Numbered from the stretch's first letter, positions 24,535 through 34,221 are shown. The stretch is 64,000 bases of DNA from Ferruginibacter sp. (GCA_028288705.1 JAQBNH010000008.1:62001-126000); one strand, 5' to 3'. Notes: generated from the sequence alone by a model not told the origin. Numbers and translations are program-made.

Positions 24535-25788
24535 ATGGATGTTTTTGAAAAATTAGTGAAGGATGGCGGGCCGTTGGGCCAGCATATGGATCGGGCACAT
24601 GGCTATTTTGCATTCCCGAAACTGGAAGGTGAATTAGGCCCGAGAATGACATTTCGTGGTAAGGAAATGATCGTTTGGAGTTTGAATAATTATCTCGGAC
24701 TGGTAAACCATCCGGATGTTCGCAAAGCAGATACAGAAGCTGCTGCCGCTTATGGAATGGGCAACCCGATGGGTGCGAGGATGATGAGTGGAAATACAGC
24801 GAAGCACGAAGAACTGGAAAAAGTGATCAGCAAGTTTGTTAGCCGAGAAGACACGATGCTCCTCAATTTTGGCTACCAGGGTATCATGAGTTGTATTGAT
24901 GCATTAGTGAATCGTCGTGATGTAATCGTATACGATGCTGAAGCACATGCCTGCCTTGTAGATGGTGTTCGCCTGCACATGGGACATCGGTACGCGTTCA
25001 AGCATAATGATATTGACGATTGCGATAAACAATTACAGCGTGCAACAGAAATGGCAGCCAAAAACGGCGGTGGCATTCTCCTGATCACGGAAGGTGTGTT
25101 TGGTATGGATGGCGAACAGGGAATTCTGAAAGAAATTGTCGCACTGAAAAAGAAATATGAATTCCGCATCCTGATTGACGATGCTCATGGTTTTGGCTAT
25201 ATGGGCCCAACCGGTGCCGGCGCAGACGAAGCACAAGGTTGCCAGAACGAGATCGACTTGTACTTCAGCACGTTTGTAAAAAGCATGGGAAGCATTGGTG
25301 CATTTATCAGCGGACCAAAAGACGTATTGAAATATCTGCGCTACAATACACGTTCGCAGATCTTCGCAAAAAGCTTACCGCTGATGATCGTTGAAGGGAT
25401 GTTGAAACGCATGGAAATGACGATCAATATGCCGGAGCTCCGCAAAAAACTTTGGGATAACGTGGAACGCCTGCAAACAGGTTTAAAGGAACGCGGTTTC
25501 GATATTGGCAATACAAACAGCCCGGTTACGCCGATCTTCATGAAAGGCGATGTTCCTGAAGCCACACAAATGGTGATGGATCTTCGGGAAAATTATCATA
25601 TTTTCTGCAGCATCGTTGTTTACCCGGTGATCCCGAAAGGAGATATTATTTATCGCCTGATTCCAACTGCATCACACAGTTTTGAAGAAATCGATATCAC
25701 GCTGAAAGCTTTCGAAGAAACAAAGAAAAAGCTGGATGCCGGTGAATATAAAGCCGCTGAAATACCAGATATGGCGGAAAAAATGTAA
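24535..25788 (+). CDS. spt: serine palmitoyltransferase-like alpha-oxoamine synthase (PLP)
   Basis: 417 residues. Fold-type I PLP enzyme of the alpha-oxoamine synthase group: NNYLG near the N-terminus, NFGYQG, YDAEAHACLVDG, DDAHGFG (Asp215/His218) and the Schiff-base Lys249 in STFVKSMGS. The STFVKSMG form rather than the SLSKA form of KBL/BioF agrees with the Bacteroidota enzymes assigned as serine palmitoyltransferase. These condense serine with a long-chain acyl-CoA to start sphingolipid synthesis. A KBL- or BioF-type activity is the alternative and less likely. A clear terminator follows, so the gene is monocistronic. Confidence 0.82.
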   Translation: MDVFEKLVKDGGPLGQHMDRAHGYFAFPKLEGELGPRMTFRGKEMIVWSLNNYLGLVNHPDVRKADTEAAAAYGMGNPMGARMMSGNTAKHEELEKVISKFVSREDTMLLNFGYQGIMSCIDALVNRRDVIVYDAEAHACLVDGVRLHMGHRYAFKHNDIDDCDKQLQRATEMAAKNGGGILLITEGVFGMDGEQGILKEIVALKKKYEFRILIDDAHGFGYMGPTGAGADEAQGCQNEIDLYFSTFVKSMGSIGAFISGPKDVLKYLRYNTRSQIFAKSLPLMIVEGMLKRMEMTINMPELRKKLWDNVERLQTGLKERGFDIGNTNSPVTPIFMKGDVPEATQMVMDLRENYHIFCSIVVYPVIPKGDIIYRLIPTASHSFEEIDITLKAFEETKKKLDAGEYKAAEIPDMAEKM

Positions 25789-25791
25789 TCG

Positions 25792-25822
25792 AAAATCCCA
25801 TCATAACGATGGGATTTTTTTT
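25792..25822 (+). terminator. terminator after the serine palmitoyltransferase gene
   Basis: AAAATCCCATC (25792-25802) pairs with GATGGGATTTT (25808-25818) around ATAAC, in a run of eight T. Confidence 0.85.
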
Positions 25823-25862
25823 GTCCGGCTTTTAAATACCTTTACATTCTAAATTAAACACG

Positions 25863-26195
25863 ATGAAATTTCTGACTATATTTTTCGCTTTAGTATTTGT
25901 TACTACCTTAAGCCGGGCACAAACTGCGCCAGCATTGAAAGACTCCATTCAAACGGTGGAAGCCGCATGCGGCGAATGTAAATTTGGAATGAAGGGAAAA
26001 GGCTGCCAGCTGGCCGTTCGCATCGCAGGGGTTCCCTATTTTGTTGATGGCACTTCTATCGACAAACATGGCGATGCCCATGCTGATGATGGATTCTGCA
26101 ATGCGATCCGCAAGGCAACGGTGAATGGCCATGTGGTAAACAATCGTTTCCAGGCTACCAGTTTTGTGCTATTGCCTGAAGCAAAAAAGAATTGA
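25863..26195 (+). CDS. small secreted cysteine-containing protein, DUF6370-like
   Basis: 110 residues. A signal peptide (ends SRAQ) is followed by a short conserved domain with EAACGECKFGMKGKGCQLAVRI, then YFVDGT, then GDAHADDGFCNAIRKA. Four cysteines and two histidines in an 80-residue secreted protein suggest metal binding or disulfides, but that is inference. The pattern agrees with DUF6370 as I remember it. It is followed 46 bp downstream by a VOC-family gene in the same direction. Confidence 0.75.
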   Translation: MKFLTIFFALVFVTTLSRAQTAPALKDSIQTVEAACGECKFGMKGKGCQLAVRIAGVPYFVDGTSIDKHGDAHADDGFCNAIRKATVNGHVVNNRFQATSFVLLPEAKKN

Positions 26196-26241
26196 TTTTT
26201 TATAGGGCTAGCGATAATTCGCAACGCACAATATTCAACCC

Positions 26242-26733
26242 ATGGCAGACGATTATCAACTCCCCGCAAAAACGCAGATCGGGCACGTACATTTAAAAGT
26301 GTCGAACCTGCAGCGTGCCATGGATTTTTATTGCGGCCAGCTTGGTTTTGAAGTAACGACGATGTATGGTACGGAAGCGGCCTTCATTTCTGCCGGTGGT
26401 TATCATCACCATATCGGATTGAATACCTGGTATAGCAAGGATACGTTGCCCGCGCCACTGCACAACGCAGGACTTTTTCACACGGCTATCTTATACCCGA
26501 CAAGAAAGGATCTTGCTGCGATTTACCGTCGCCTGCTGGATGCCGCCTATCCATTTACCGGCTTCGCAGATCATGGTGTTTCTGAAGCATTGTATCTGAA
26601 TGATCCGGACGAAAATGGTGTGGAATTGTATTGGGATAAACCGAAGGAATTATGGCCGGTAAACCCGGATGGTTCTTTGATGATGTATACGAGACATCTC
26701 GACTTAGACGACCTGCTCCGGGAACTCGCGTAA
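26242..26733 (+). CDS. VOC-family (glyoxalase/dioxygenase-fold) protein
   Basis: 163 residues, no signal peptide. The N-terminal module begins GHVHLKVSNLQRAMDFYCGQLGFEVT, the hallmark of vicinal-oxygen-chelate proteins. Possible metal ligands are His in GHVHLKV, His in LFHTAI and Glu in NGVELYWD. It resembles CatE-like catechol 2,3-dioxygenase/glyoxalase relatives, whose substrate cannot be inferred. The last 30 bp overlap tail-to-tail with the APC permease gene on the other strand. Confidence 0.82.
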   Translation: MADDYQLPAKTQIGHVHLKVSNLQRAMDFYCGQLGFEVTTMYGTEAAFISAGGYHHHIGLNTWYSKDTLPAPLHNAGLFHTAILYPTRKDLAAIYRRLLDAAYPFTGFADHGVSEALYLNDPDENGVELYWDKPKELWPVNPDGSLMMYTRHLDLDDLLRELA

Positions 26734-28080
26734 ATTGGATGCTGCCTGGAAGGGCCATTGCTTTTTTATTTTTGCCTGCAACAAATAAACGATGATCCCG
26801 CTCAGCAAAACAACCAGAAAACTGATGATGACTGCTCTTCCTGTAGCATAAAAAACAAATAACCACATCGCGATAGCGAGGATAACGGGCAATGGATAAA
26901 GCGGCATTTTATAGGGCAGGCTTTCCTTACCATTGCGCTGGCGTAGCAATACCACACCAACTGCCTGGCCAATAAACTGCACCATGATCCGCATGGCAAG
27001 GATACCGCTGATAATATCGCCCATCCTGAACAACAGGCTGAAGACAAACGCAAATGCTGCAAGAATAAGGAAGGAAATGTAGGGAAAATTTTTGGTGGGA
27101 TGCACCCGCGCAAATATTTTAAAGAAAGCTCCATCGAGCGCGGCTGCATAAGGCACACGGCTATATCCCAGCATTACGGCAAATAAGGAGGCCAGCGCCA
27201 CCCAAAGGATCATTACTGTGGCTACGATCGCTGCTGAATGCCCGTACAGTCTTTCGATGAACGTACTCACCACGAAATTATTTATTCCCGCCTTTTGCCA
27301 GGCCTGCACTTCCTGCCAGGAGATGACGCTGCCCACGCTGAAGTTCATCGCGAGATATAGTATTGCAATCCCAATCACAGAAATAAACATGCTGCGCGGA
27401 ATGTTCTTCCCTGGATTTTTAATTTCGCTTCCCAAATGACAAACATTATAATAACCTAAATAACTGTAGATCGTTTTCACGCAGGCCTGCCCGAATAAAA
27501 ATGAACCGATCGCATTCCAGCTGAAAGTCATATTCATCTCGCTCAACGGATCCAGAAAATGGCCATGGCTAATGCCGCCAAAAATGATCCAGCTAAGCGT
27601 GGCGATAACCCCGACCCACAGCAGCACGCCGAGCTTTCCGATGCTTTCAATATTTCGGTAGAGCAAAAACGTGATAAACATAATGACCCCACCGGACACC
27701 ATTTTTTCCTGCCAGGCTGCTAACGGTACGAGGTAAACGAAATATTGGGAGAAGCCAATCGCCGCGGAAGCAGCTACCAATGGTGCCTGGATGATCGTTT
27801 GCCAGACGTACAAAAAGCTCATCATCTTCCCTGCCCCATTCTTCCCGTATGCTTCCTTCAAAAAATTATAACTACCGCCCGCTAAGGGATAGGCAGCCCC
27901 CAGTTCGCTCCAGATCATCGCATCTACGAGCGAAAGTAATGCACCAGCGATCCAGGCATAGAGGTACATTCCGCCGAGCAGCCCCATCACGATCGGGAGT
28001 GTTACGAACGGGCCAATACCCACCATGTCGATCATATTTAAAACGGTAGATTGAAAAAGGCCCAGCCTTCTTTGCAGCAT
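26704..28080 (-). CDS. APC-family amino acid/polyamine permease
   Basis: 458 residues from the ATG at 28080 (an upstream in-frame TTG at 28101 is less likely). About 12 transmembrane segments; the first carries the APC signature (NMIDMVGIGPFVTLPIVMG), with unwound GIG-type glycine motifs. Substrate is likely an amino acid or amine, taken up by antiport or proton symport; no finer call is possible. Its 3' end overlaps the VOC gene by 30 bp, and the upstream neighbour on the same strand is a thioredoxin-like gene about 70 bp away. Confidence 0.85.
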   Translation of the reverse strand: MLQRRLGLFQSTVLNMIDMVGIGPFVTLPIVMGLLGGMYLYAWIAGALLSLVDAMIWSELGAAYPLAGGSYNFLKEAYGKNGAGKMMSFLYVWQTIIQAPLVAASAAIGFSQYFVYLVPLAAWQEKMVSGGVIMFITFLLYRNIESIGKLGVLLWVGVIATLSWIIFGGISHGHFLDPLSEMNMTFSWNAIGSFLFGQACVKTIYSYLGYYNVCHLGSEIKNPGKNIPRSMFISVIGIAILYLAMNFSVGSVISWQEVQAWQKAGINNFVVSTFIERLYGHSAAIVATVMILWVALASLFAVMLGYSRVPYAAALDGAFFKIFARVHPTKNFPYISFLILAAFAFVFSLLFRMGDIISGILAMRIMVQFIGQAVGVVLLRQRNGKESLPYKMPLYPLPVILAIAMWLFVFYATGRAVIISFLVVLLSGIIVYLLQAKIKKQWPFQAASNLREFPEQVV

Positions 28081-28151
28081 AGATTCTTTTTGAAAAGACA
28101 ATTTACGCCGGGCAGATGATTATCCCCGATTAATTATTCCAACCGGATAAA

Positions 28152-28679
28152 TCAGCGCCATTCTTTTTTCATCTTCCTGCTGAACTCCACAAATGTTTGA
28201 GTAAGATCGGCGCGTTCGCCAAAGAATTTTAACGGCGCCTCAATTTCTTTGGGCTTCATGTAACCGGGCAAGGGCGCGGGTTTCGCATCAATCGTGGAAA
28301 GAAAAACCGTACAAGGATATTCGAGACGGCCAAAACTCAGGAACAGGGCCAGGTCATTCGTTCCATAGCCCGGGTTGAAAGTATACTTCTTATGATTGAA
28401 AATGGCAGTGTCTCTGGATTCTGCATTGTAGCGTACTGCATAATAATGTTCATTGATATAGGCCGCAACTTTATCATTGCTGTAAGTCACGCGATCCATT
28501 TGTTTACACCAGCCACACCAGTCTGTGTACATGTCCACCAGGATCGGCCTGGGATTTTTGGCATATTGTTCTTCAAGCTCTTGCAGGCTGATCCAGTTGA
28601 TCTTTTCTTTCGCAGGTTCAAACGAAAAAATAATCGTAACCAGGAACAGTATCCCAAAAAAACATTTAACCTTTTGCAT
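28152..28679 (-). CDS. secreted thioredoxin-fold protein
   Basis: 175 residues with an N-terminal signal or anchor segment (about residues 5-20). The thioredoxin motif is WCGWCKQMD within VDMYTDWCGWC. The remaining sequence (FNPGYGTNDLALFL, YPCTVFLS with the cis-Pro region) fits the thioredoxin_7/DUF255-like group. It probably acts as a periplasmic thiol-disulfide protein; the partner is unknown. It is divergent from ubiX, with 43 bp between the two start codons. Confidence 0.83.
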   Translation of the reverse strand: MQKVKCFFGILFLVTIIFSFEPAKEKINWISLQELEEQYAKNPRPILVDMYTDWCGWCKQMDRVTYSNDKVAAYINEHYYAVRYNAESRDTAIFNHKKYTFNPGYGTNDLALFLSFGRLEYPCTVFLSTIDAKPAPLPGYMKPKEIEAPLKFFGERADLTQTFVEFSRKMKKEWR

Positions 28680-28722
28680 CCATCAATTGTTTAGTAGCTT
28701 AGAACCATCAAACGGAAAAATA

Positions 28723-29292
28723 ATGCAAAAAATTGTAGTAGCAGTTACGGGAGCCAGCGGATCTATCTATGCTAAGCTGTTATTAACAAAACTCTGGCAG
28801 TTAAAAGAGCATATCGCGGAACTTTCTGTAGTGATTACGGAAAATGCAAAACAAGTGTGGGCAACAGAACTGGAAGATAAGGGCTATGAAAACCTCCCGA
28901 TGAAAACCTTCGGCGTTTCCGACTTCAACGCGCCGTTTGCTTCCGGCTCCGGTCAATACAATACGATGATCATCATCCCCTGCAGCATGGGTACACTGGG
29001 GCGTATTGCCACCGGTGTTTCCAACGACCTCATCAGCCGGGCTGCGGATGTTGTTTTAAAAGAACGACGCAAGCTGATTTGCGTGGCACGTGACACGCCT
29101 TATAACCTTATGCACATCCGCAATATGGAAACGATCACGTTAGCCGGAGGCGTCATCTGTCCTGCTACGCCATCTTTCTATAGTAAGCCTAAAACGATCG
29201 AAGAAGTGGCGGCGACAGTTGTAGACCGCGTGATCGACCTTGCAGGCTTGCCCGTAAAAACATTTCGCTGGGGCGCTGACGACAAGGCATAA
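28723..29292 (+). CDS. ubiX: flavin prenyltransferase UbiX
   Basis: 189 residues from the ATG at 28723; a longer upstream frame overlaps the divergent gene and is rejected. The N-terminus IVVAVTGASGSIYAKLL and the later PCSMGTLGRIATG and ARDTPYNLMHIRNM are standard UbiX motifs. It joins dimethylallyl phosphate to FMN to make prenyl-FMN, the cofactor of UbiD decarboxylases in quinone and aromatic acid metabolism. No ubiD lies in the window. A bidirectional hairpin follows. Confidence 0.93.
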   Translation: MQKIVVAVTGASGSIYAKLLLTKLWQLKEHIAELSVVITENAKQVWATELEDKGYENLPMKTFGVSDFNAPFASGSGQYNTMIIIPCSMGTLGRIATGVSNDLISRAADVVLKERRKLICVARDTPYNLMHIRNMETITLAGGVICPATPSFYSKPKTIEEVAATVVDRVIDLAGLPVKTFRWGADDKA

Positions 29293-29293
29293 A

Positions 29294-29317
29294 AAAAGCC
29301 TCCTCACGGAAGCTTTT
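29294..29317. terminator. terminator between ubiX and lolA (convergent)
   Basis: AAAAGC-TCC (29294-29303) pairs with GGA-GCTTTT (29308-29317), with one mismatch and a TCAC loop. It starts right after the ubiX stop and has A- and T-runs on both sides, so it may serve both genes. Confidence 0.6.
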
Positions 29318-29335
29318 AAAAATATTTTATCATTG

Positions 29336-29998
29336 TTAGCGAAGGTCAACCACTTCTACACCAGGATATTTTTTCGCATCAAACACAAACATTGCATCTG
29401 CAATATTTCCATTCGCTGTTAGAGAACTCGTGCTGTAAGTATAACGGTTGCCGGTCTTTTCAAAAACCTTGGTCGTATTGATCGATGAGTTGTCCACGTA
29501 TACCAATACCTTATGAAAAGCCTTTGTTTTATCAATCGGCGTAAGCTCTACTTCTTTCATTGATTTACCATTCACTTTCACATCGCCGTTCAACTTGTAT
29601 AAAAAGTCTTTGTCGTAAAAATTCGTAAAGAGTTTCTGCGGAGTAATCGAATTTGCTCCCGGATCGAGTTTGCTCACTGTTACTTCGTTAGAGGCTTTAT
29701 CGTATGTCCAAACATTACTGCCATCACTAAAAATTTCCTGGCCGGTAACACTAATGCGATATTTCGTTCCTTTCATGTAAACAGAACCTGTTTTTGTTCC
29801 GAGGTTTTTACCTGCAGCATTTTCTACTTTCAGGGAAAATTTCGCCTGAACGGTTTTGTAACTTTTAAACTTAGCACTAACGGCATCCAATACCTTTTTC
29901 GCATCAGGATCACTTTTGCCCATCCCTTTCGGAACCTGCGCATTCACCATTACGATTGCCATAAACATTAACACCAGACTGCTGTATATTTTCTTCAT
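29336..29998 (-). CDS. lolA: LolA-family outer-membrane lipoprotein carrier
   Basis: 220 residues from the ATG at 29998; a longer frame to 30091 adds 31 residues before the signal peptide and is rejected. The signal peptide (MKKIYSSLVL, ends VNAQ) is followed by the LolA pattern: AKKVLDAVSAKFKSYKTVQAKF, then GSVYMKGTKYRI, SDGSNVWTYDKASNEV and PQKLFTNFYDKDF. LolA ferries lipoproteins through the periplasm to the outer membrane, here relevant to SusD and SusE/F. A TATCTTTG -7 element lies upstream on this strand (30042-30049). Confidence 0.88.
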   Translation of the reverse strand: MKKIYSSLVLMFMAIVMVNAQVPKGMGKSDPDAKKVLDAVSAKFKSYKTVQAKFSLKVENAAGKNLGTKTGSVYMKGTKYRISVTGQEIFSDGSNVWTYDKASNEVTVSKLDPGANSITPQKLFTNFYDKDFLYKLNGDVKVNGKSMKEVELTPIDKTKAFHKVLVYVDNSSINTTKVFEKTGNRYTYSTSSLTANGNIADAMFVFDAKKYPGVEVVDLR

Positions 29999-30041
29999 CT
30001 TATATTTTTTAGGTTGATATAACCGCTCGCCCGAAGGCGCG

Positions 30042-30049
30042 CAAAGATA
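30042..30049 (-). promoter_or_regulatory. -7 promoter element of lolA
   Basis: Read on the minus strand this is TATCTTTG (TAnnTTTG), about 43 bp before the lolA ATG. No clear TTTG at -33. The position excludes the longer lolA start at 30091. Confidence 0.4.
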
Positions 30050-30230
30050 AGTAATAGACCGGTTTCCATCCTTGAAGTTTAAGGAGATCATTTAAGAAAC
30101 TGTTAATGTATCCTGCAGCGGGAAATAATGCCGGTGAGGGGTTCGTTTATAAGGATAAGAATTCTATTTTGCAGCTACTTCAACTTCTCTCGGCTACTGT
30201 TTCATTTTGTACACCAATTATTTATCAATA

Positions 30231-31427
30231 ATGGAAAGAAATATTGCTATTTCTCAACGGGAGTCATATGCTCCTTCGCAGTTTACCGAATTCCTCTGGT
30301 GGTTATCTACTGCCGAAAAAGAGATCCTCGTCGATTCCGTCATCGATCGTAACCGGTATCGTATTATCGGTATGACCGTTTTGGCAACCTGGCTGTTTGC
30401 CACTTTTACGTGGACCTATTTTTTCAGTACGATCGTTGACTCCCTTATCATGGCTATAGCCCTGGGCCTCTTTATGGGATTTATCATTCTAACGATTGAC
30501 CGGGCGTTGATCAAAGGCATTACGAAAAAGAATAAAAAGAATTTCACCGCCCTGTTATTTCGCGGCGTACTGGCATTAACGATCGGCACTTTCATGGCGC
30601 AACCGGCGGTGTTATATATGTTCGATAAAGAGATCCGGCTGCAAACTTCCCTGGATAATGAAAAGAAAAAATTATTAAAACGACAGGACCTTGATGTTTT
30701 ATATAAATCGCAAAAAGATGAACTCACAGCAACCAAAACTGCGCTTACCAAAGAATTGGAAACCGGATCAGCAGCGGTAGACAAATTGCGCCAGGATTTC
30801 CTTTCCGAAACGGATGGCAGCGGCGGCACCGGGAAAGTTGGGATCAAAGATATTGCGATCGCAAAAAGAGCCGAATATCAAAAACTGGATGCAGCTTATG
30901 GCGAATTGAAAAAAGACCGTCAGGCTAAAATTGACAGCGCTGATGTAGGTCTGAAAAAATTGGAGGCCGATATAAAGAAATCAGAAAATGAATTTACGGC
31001 TTACATGAACAATGGCTTCCTTACGCGTATCGAAGCGCTGGAAAACCTTTTAAAAAACAACAGTGCTTTGCAATACCGCTATTACCTGATTGTATTTATT
31101 TTAATGCTCATCGAACTGATGCCGGTCATCGCAAAAACGATGTTACCCTCCGGCAGTTACGACGAGAAAGCGGCATTGCGTGAAGAAATGGAAATCGATC
31201 TGGCTGCCACCAACATGCGCAAAGAACAAATGCTGAAGGAGATGTATAACCAGATGGCATTCGACCAGGACAAGGAAGCTATCACCAGCTTTTTTGCGCT
31301 AACGAAAGAAGACCGGAATGAAAAAATGCAGGCATTTAGCAGGCAATGGAAAGAAGACCATCATCAAAGCTTCGACGGTCTTTGGGAAAAAATGAAAAAA
31401 GAGATTCTGACAAAGCAGGAAAACTAG
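30231..31427 (+). CDS. DUF4407-type membrane protein
   Basis: 398 residues from the ATG at 30231. Three hydrophobic segments in the first 130 residues (about 47-65, 70-90, 112-130) are followed by a long charged, coiled-coil-like stretch (about 140-270) and one more membrane segment (about 280-300, YYLIVFILMLIELMPVIAKT). The C-terminus is helical and charged. FLWWLSTAEKEIL and the ELMP segment fit the DUF4407 family as I know it. Function unknown. It stands alone between lolA and mutS. Confidence 0.78.
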   Translation: MERNIAISQRESYAPSQFTEFLWWLSTAEKEILVDSVIDRNRYRIIGMTVLATWLFATFTWTYFFSTIVDSLIMAIALGLFMGFIILTIDRALIKGITKKNKKNFTALLFRGVLALTIGTFMAQPAVLYMFDKEIRLQTSLDNEKKKLLKRQDLDVLYKSQKDELTATKTALTKELETGSAAVDKLRQDFLSETDGSGGTGKVGIKDIAIAKRAEYQKLDAAYGELKKDRQAKIDSADVGLKKLEADIKKSENEFTAYMNNGFLTRIEALENLLKNNSALQYRYYLIVFILMLIELMPVIAKTMLPSGSYDEKAALREEMEIDLAATNMRKEQMLKEMYNQMAFDQDKEAITSFFALTKEDRNEKMQAFSRQWKEDHHQSFDGLWEKMKKEILTKQEN

Positions 31428-31505
31428 GCATTTAATGAGAATTTGAACAGGTTTCCCTGTTTAAAAAATCTTAATAACCATCCCAAAAAGCGGGTTTGCA
31501 TTCGC

Positions 31506-31513
31506 TATTTTTG
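31506..31513 (+). promoter_or_regulatory. -7 promoter element right before mutS
   Basis: TATTTTTG followed by only six bases before the mutS ATG at 31520. The start point would fall at or next to the ATG, giving a leaderless or nearly leaderless mRNA. No matching -33 TTTG at 19-20 bp. Confidence 0.4.
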
Positions 31514-31519
31514 CGCACT

Positions 31520-34126
31520 ATGGCAAAAGCGACCGGTGAAACCCCTCTCATGCAGCAACACAATGCGATCAAGGCGAAATACCCTGACGCGATCCTGCTG
31601 TTTCGTGTAGGCGATTTTTATGAAACTTTTGGCCAGGATGCGGTCGTAAGTGCGCAGGTATTAGGCATTACGCTTACAAAACGAAATAATGGCAACGCTG
31701 ATTCTTCCCAACTGGCCGGCTTCCCCTATCATGCACTAGATACTTATTTGCATAAACTGGTAAAAGCAGGTTACCGGGTCGCGATCTGCGATCAACTGGA
31801 AGATCCCAAAACGGTAAAAGGTATTGTAAAAAGAGGTGTTACAGAACTGGTGACACCCGGTGTAGCCACCAACGATAAATTGCTCGATCATACCAGCAAT
31901 AATTTCCTGGCAGCATTGCAAATTACTGATACCGGTATTGGCATTTCTTTTTTAGATATTTCTACCGGAGAATTTTTTATTGCAGAAGGCGACAAAGAAT
32001 ACACCGATAAATTGCTGCAGAGTTTACAACCCGCGGAAGTTATTTTCCAGCGCAATAAACAGAAGATCTTTAAAGAATATTTCGGGCATACATTTTTTAC
32101 TTATGCACTAGACGAATGGGTCTTCCAGGAAACGTACGCAACCGAAAATTTACTAAAGCATTTTGGAACGCATAGCCTGAAAGGCTTCGGCGCAGAGGGC
32201 TTAACGGATGGCATTATTGCTGCCGGTGCTATCCTCCATTATTTAAAAGACACGGAACATCCCAATCTTCAGCACATCACCTCACTGCAACGGATCAATA
32301 AAGATGACCATTTATGGATGGATCGTTTTACGATGCGTAACCTGGAATTGATGGGCAGCGGTGATGAACATTCTGTTTTTAAAACGATCAACAATACCGT
32401 TTCGCCAATGGGCTCGCGCCTGATGAAACGCTGGATGCTCATGCCCCTTAATGATATCCTGCGTATCAATGAACGCCTGGATGCTGTGGAGTTTTTTATC
32501 CTGGAAACAGAGCTTAGAAATAAGATCACGCAACATTTGAAACAGGCAGGCGATGTGGAAAGGCTGGCAAGTAAAGTGCCGTTAAAAAAAATTAACCCGC
32601 GCGAGGTATTGCAGGTTGCAAAAGGCTTACAACAAACGGCTGCGCTAAAAATCATTTGCAGCAATGCCAACAACGCGTACCTGCAACGCCTCGGCGATTC
32701 ATTAAATGGCTGCCAGTTTATTCTGGAAAAGATATTGCACCAGATCAACGAAAATCCGCCGGCGGCAATCAATAAAGGCGGCCTCATTGCAACCGGTATC
32801 CATGCTGAGTTAGATGAACTCCGCAGCATTGCCAGTGGAGGGAAAAACTTCCTGCTGGAATTACAACAAAGAGAAGCGCAGAACACCGGTATCTCTTCCT
32901 TGAAAATCAGTTTCAATAATGTGTTCGGTTATTACCTGGAAGTGACGAACCTGCATAAAAGCAAAGTACCGGAAACCTGGATCCGTAAACAAACGCTGGC
33001 AAACGCAGAACGTTATATCACGCCCGAATTAAAAGTTTATGAAGAAAAAATTCTCGGTGCAGAAGATAAAATTTTGTTGATTGAGCAACAACTTTTCCAG
33101 GAACTGTTGAATAAACTCCAGGATTATATTGCACCGATGCAGGTGAACGGCCACGTGATGGCAGTTCTGGATTGCCTTACCTGCTTTGCAAATAATGCGC
33201 TGCAGTTTCAATACAAAAAACCGGAGTTGCATGAAGGCGACGAGCTGTTGTTGAAAGATAGTCGCCACCCGGTGATCGAAAGAAATCTTCCGCCCGGCGA
33301 AGCTTATATTTCTAACGATGTCCAGCTGGATTCTTCCGGTCAGCAACTGATCATTCTTACAGGCCCGAATATGAGTGGTAAAAGCGCGATTCTTCGTCAG
33401 ACCGCACTCATCACTTTGATGGCGCATATGGGCAGTTTTGTGCCGGCATCATCGGCAAAAATCCCGCTTACTGATAAAATTTTTACGCGCGTTGGCGCAT
33501 CAGATAACCTGACTGGTGGCGAAAGCACCTTTATGGTGGAGATGAATGAAACTGCGAGCATCATCAACAACCTCACACCGCGAAGCCTTATTTTATTGGA
33601 TGAAATTGGCCGCGGCACTTCCACTTACGATGGTATTTCCATTGCCTGGAGCATTGCCGAATATTTACATCAATCGCCGCACCGGCCGAAGACGCTCTTC
33701 GCAACGCATTACCACGAATTGAACGAACTGGAAAATAAATTCGACCGCATCCGCAATTACCATATTACAAATAAAGAAGTGGGAAATAAGGTGATCTTCC
33801 TCCGCAAACTTGCTGCCGGCGGGAGCACGCATAGCTTCGGTATCCACGTTGCCCGTATGGCGGGTATGCCACCGGCATTGATCGACCGCGCGAATGAAAT
33901 TTTATTGCAACTGGAAGAAAGCCGTGATCAGCCCGGAACAAAATCGAATAACATTGCGGAAACCGTGAAGGACCTTCGTCAGCCAAAGATGCAGCTCAGT
34001 ATTTTTGATGCGCATTCCATCACCTTTGAAGAGATCAGGGAACTACTCGAAGCGGTGGATATCAACCGCCTCACACCCGTGGAAGCATTGTTGAAACTTC
34101 AGGAGATCAAGGGAAAACTCAACTAA
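31520..34126 (+). CDS. mutS: DNA mismatch repair protein MutS
   Basis: 868 residues from the ATG at 31520 (an in-frame upstream start at 31496 is unlikely). Mismatch-binding FYE lies in RVGDFYETF near residue 34. The connector, lever and clamp regions are present. The ATPase has Walker A TGPNMSGKS near residue 614, then GGESTFMVEM, Walker B LILLDEIGRGTST and ATHYHEL. Full length, so MutS1 type for post-replicative repair rather than MutS2 (no Smr domain). Confidence 0.96.
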   Translation: MAKATGETPLMQQHNAIKAKYPDAILLFRVGDFYETFGQDAVVSAQVLGITLTKRNNGNADSSQLAGFPYHALDTYLHKLVKAGYRVAICDQLEDPKTVKGIVKRGVTELVTPGVATNDKLLDHTSNNFLAALQITDTGIGISFLDISTGEFFIAEGDKEYTDKLLQSLQPAEVIFQRNKQKIFKEYFGHTFFTYALDEWVFQETYATENLLKHFGTHSLKGFGAEGLTDGIIAAGAILHYLKDTEHPNLQHITSLQRINKDDHLWMDRFTMRNLELMGSGDEHSVFKTINNTVSPMGSRLMKRWMLMPLNDILRINERLDAVEFFILETELRNKITQHLKQAGDVERLASKVPLKKINPREVLQVAKGLQQTAALKIICSNANNAYLQRLGDSLNGCQFILEKILHQINENPPAAINKGGLIATGIHAELDELRSIASGGKNFLLELQQREAQNTGISSLKISFNNVFGYYLEVTNLHKSKVPETWIRKQTLANAERYITPELKVYEEKILGAEDKILLIEQQLFQELLNKLQDYIAPMQVNGHVMAVLDCLTCFANNALQFQYKKPELHEGDELLLKDSRHPVIERNLPPGEAYISNDVQLDSSGQQLIILTGPNMSGKSAILRQTALITLMAHMGSFVPASSAKIPLTDKIFTRVGASDNLTGGESTFMVEMNETASIINNLTPRSLILLDEIGRGTSTYDGISIAWSIAEYLHQSPHRPKTLFATHYHELNELENKFDRIRNYHITNKEVGNKVIFLRKLAAGGSTHSFGIHVARMAGMPPALIDRANEILLQLEESRDQPGTKSNNIAETVKDLRQPKMQLSIFDAHSITFEEIRELLEAVDINRLTPVEALLKLQEIKGKLN

Positions 34127-34221
34127 TTCATTATCAGCCGTGGATTGTAAAAGTTAAAACCTTTTAACATGGGCAGCAAAATTGGTATTGCTGGCGCCTT
34201 TAAAATATCTTTATAGCGCTT

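Noticed and set aside
30128..30352. 74-codon plus-strand frame before the DUF4407-type gene
   Set aside because: It overlaps the real gene in another frame, is rich in Phe/Arg/Cys and has no supporting feature.
31444..31465. TTGAACAGG...CCTGTTTAA hairpin between the DUF4407-type gene and mutS as a terminator
   Set aside because: The stem is decent, but an A-run follows it rather than a T-run on the plus strand, and no minus-strand gene ends there.
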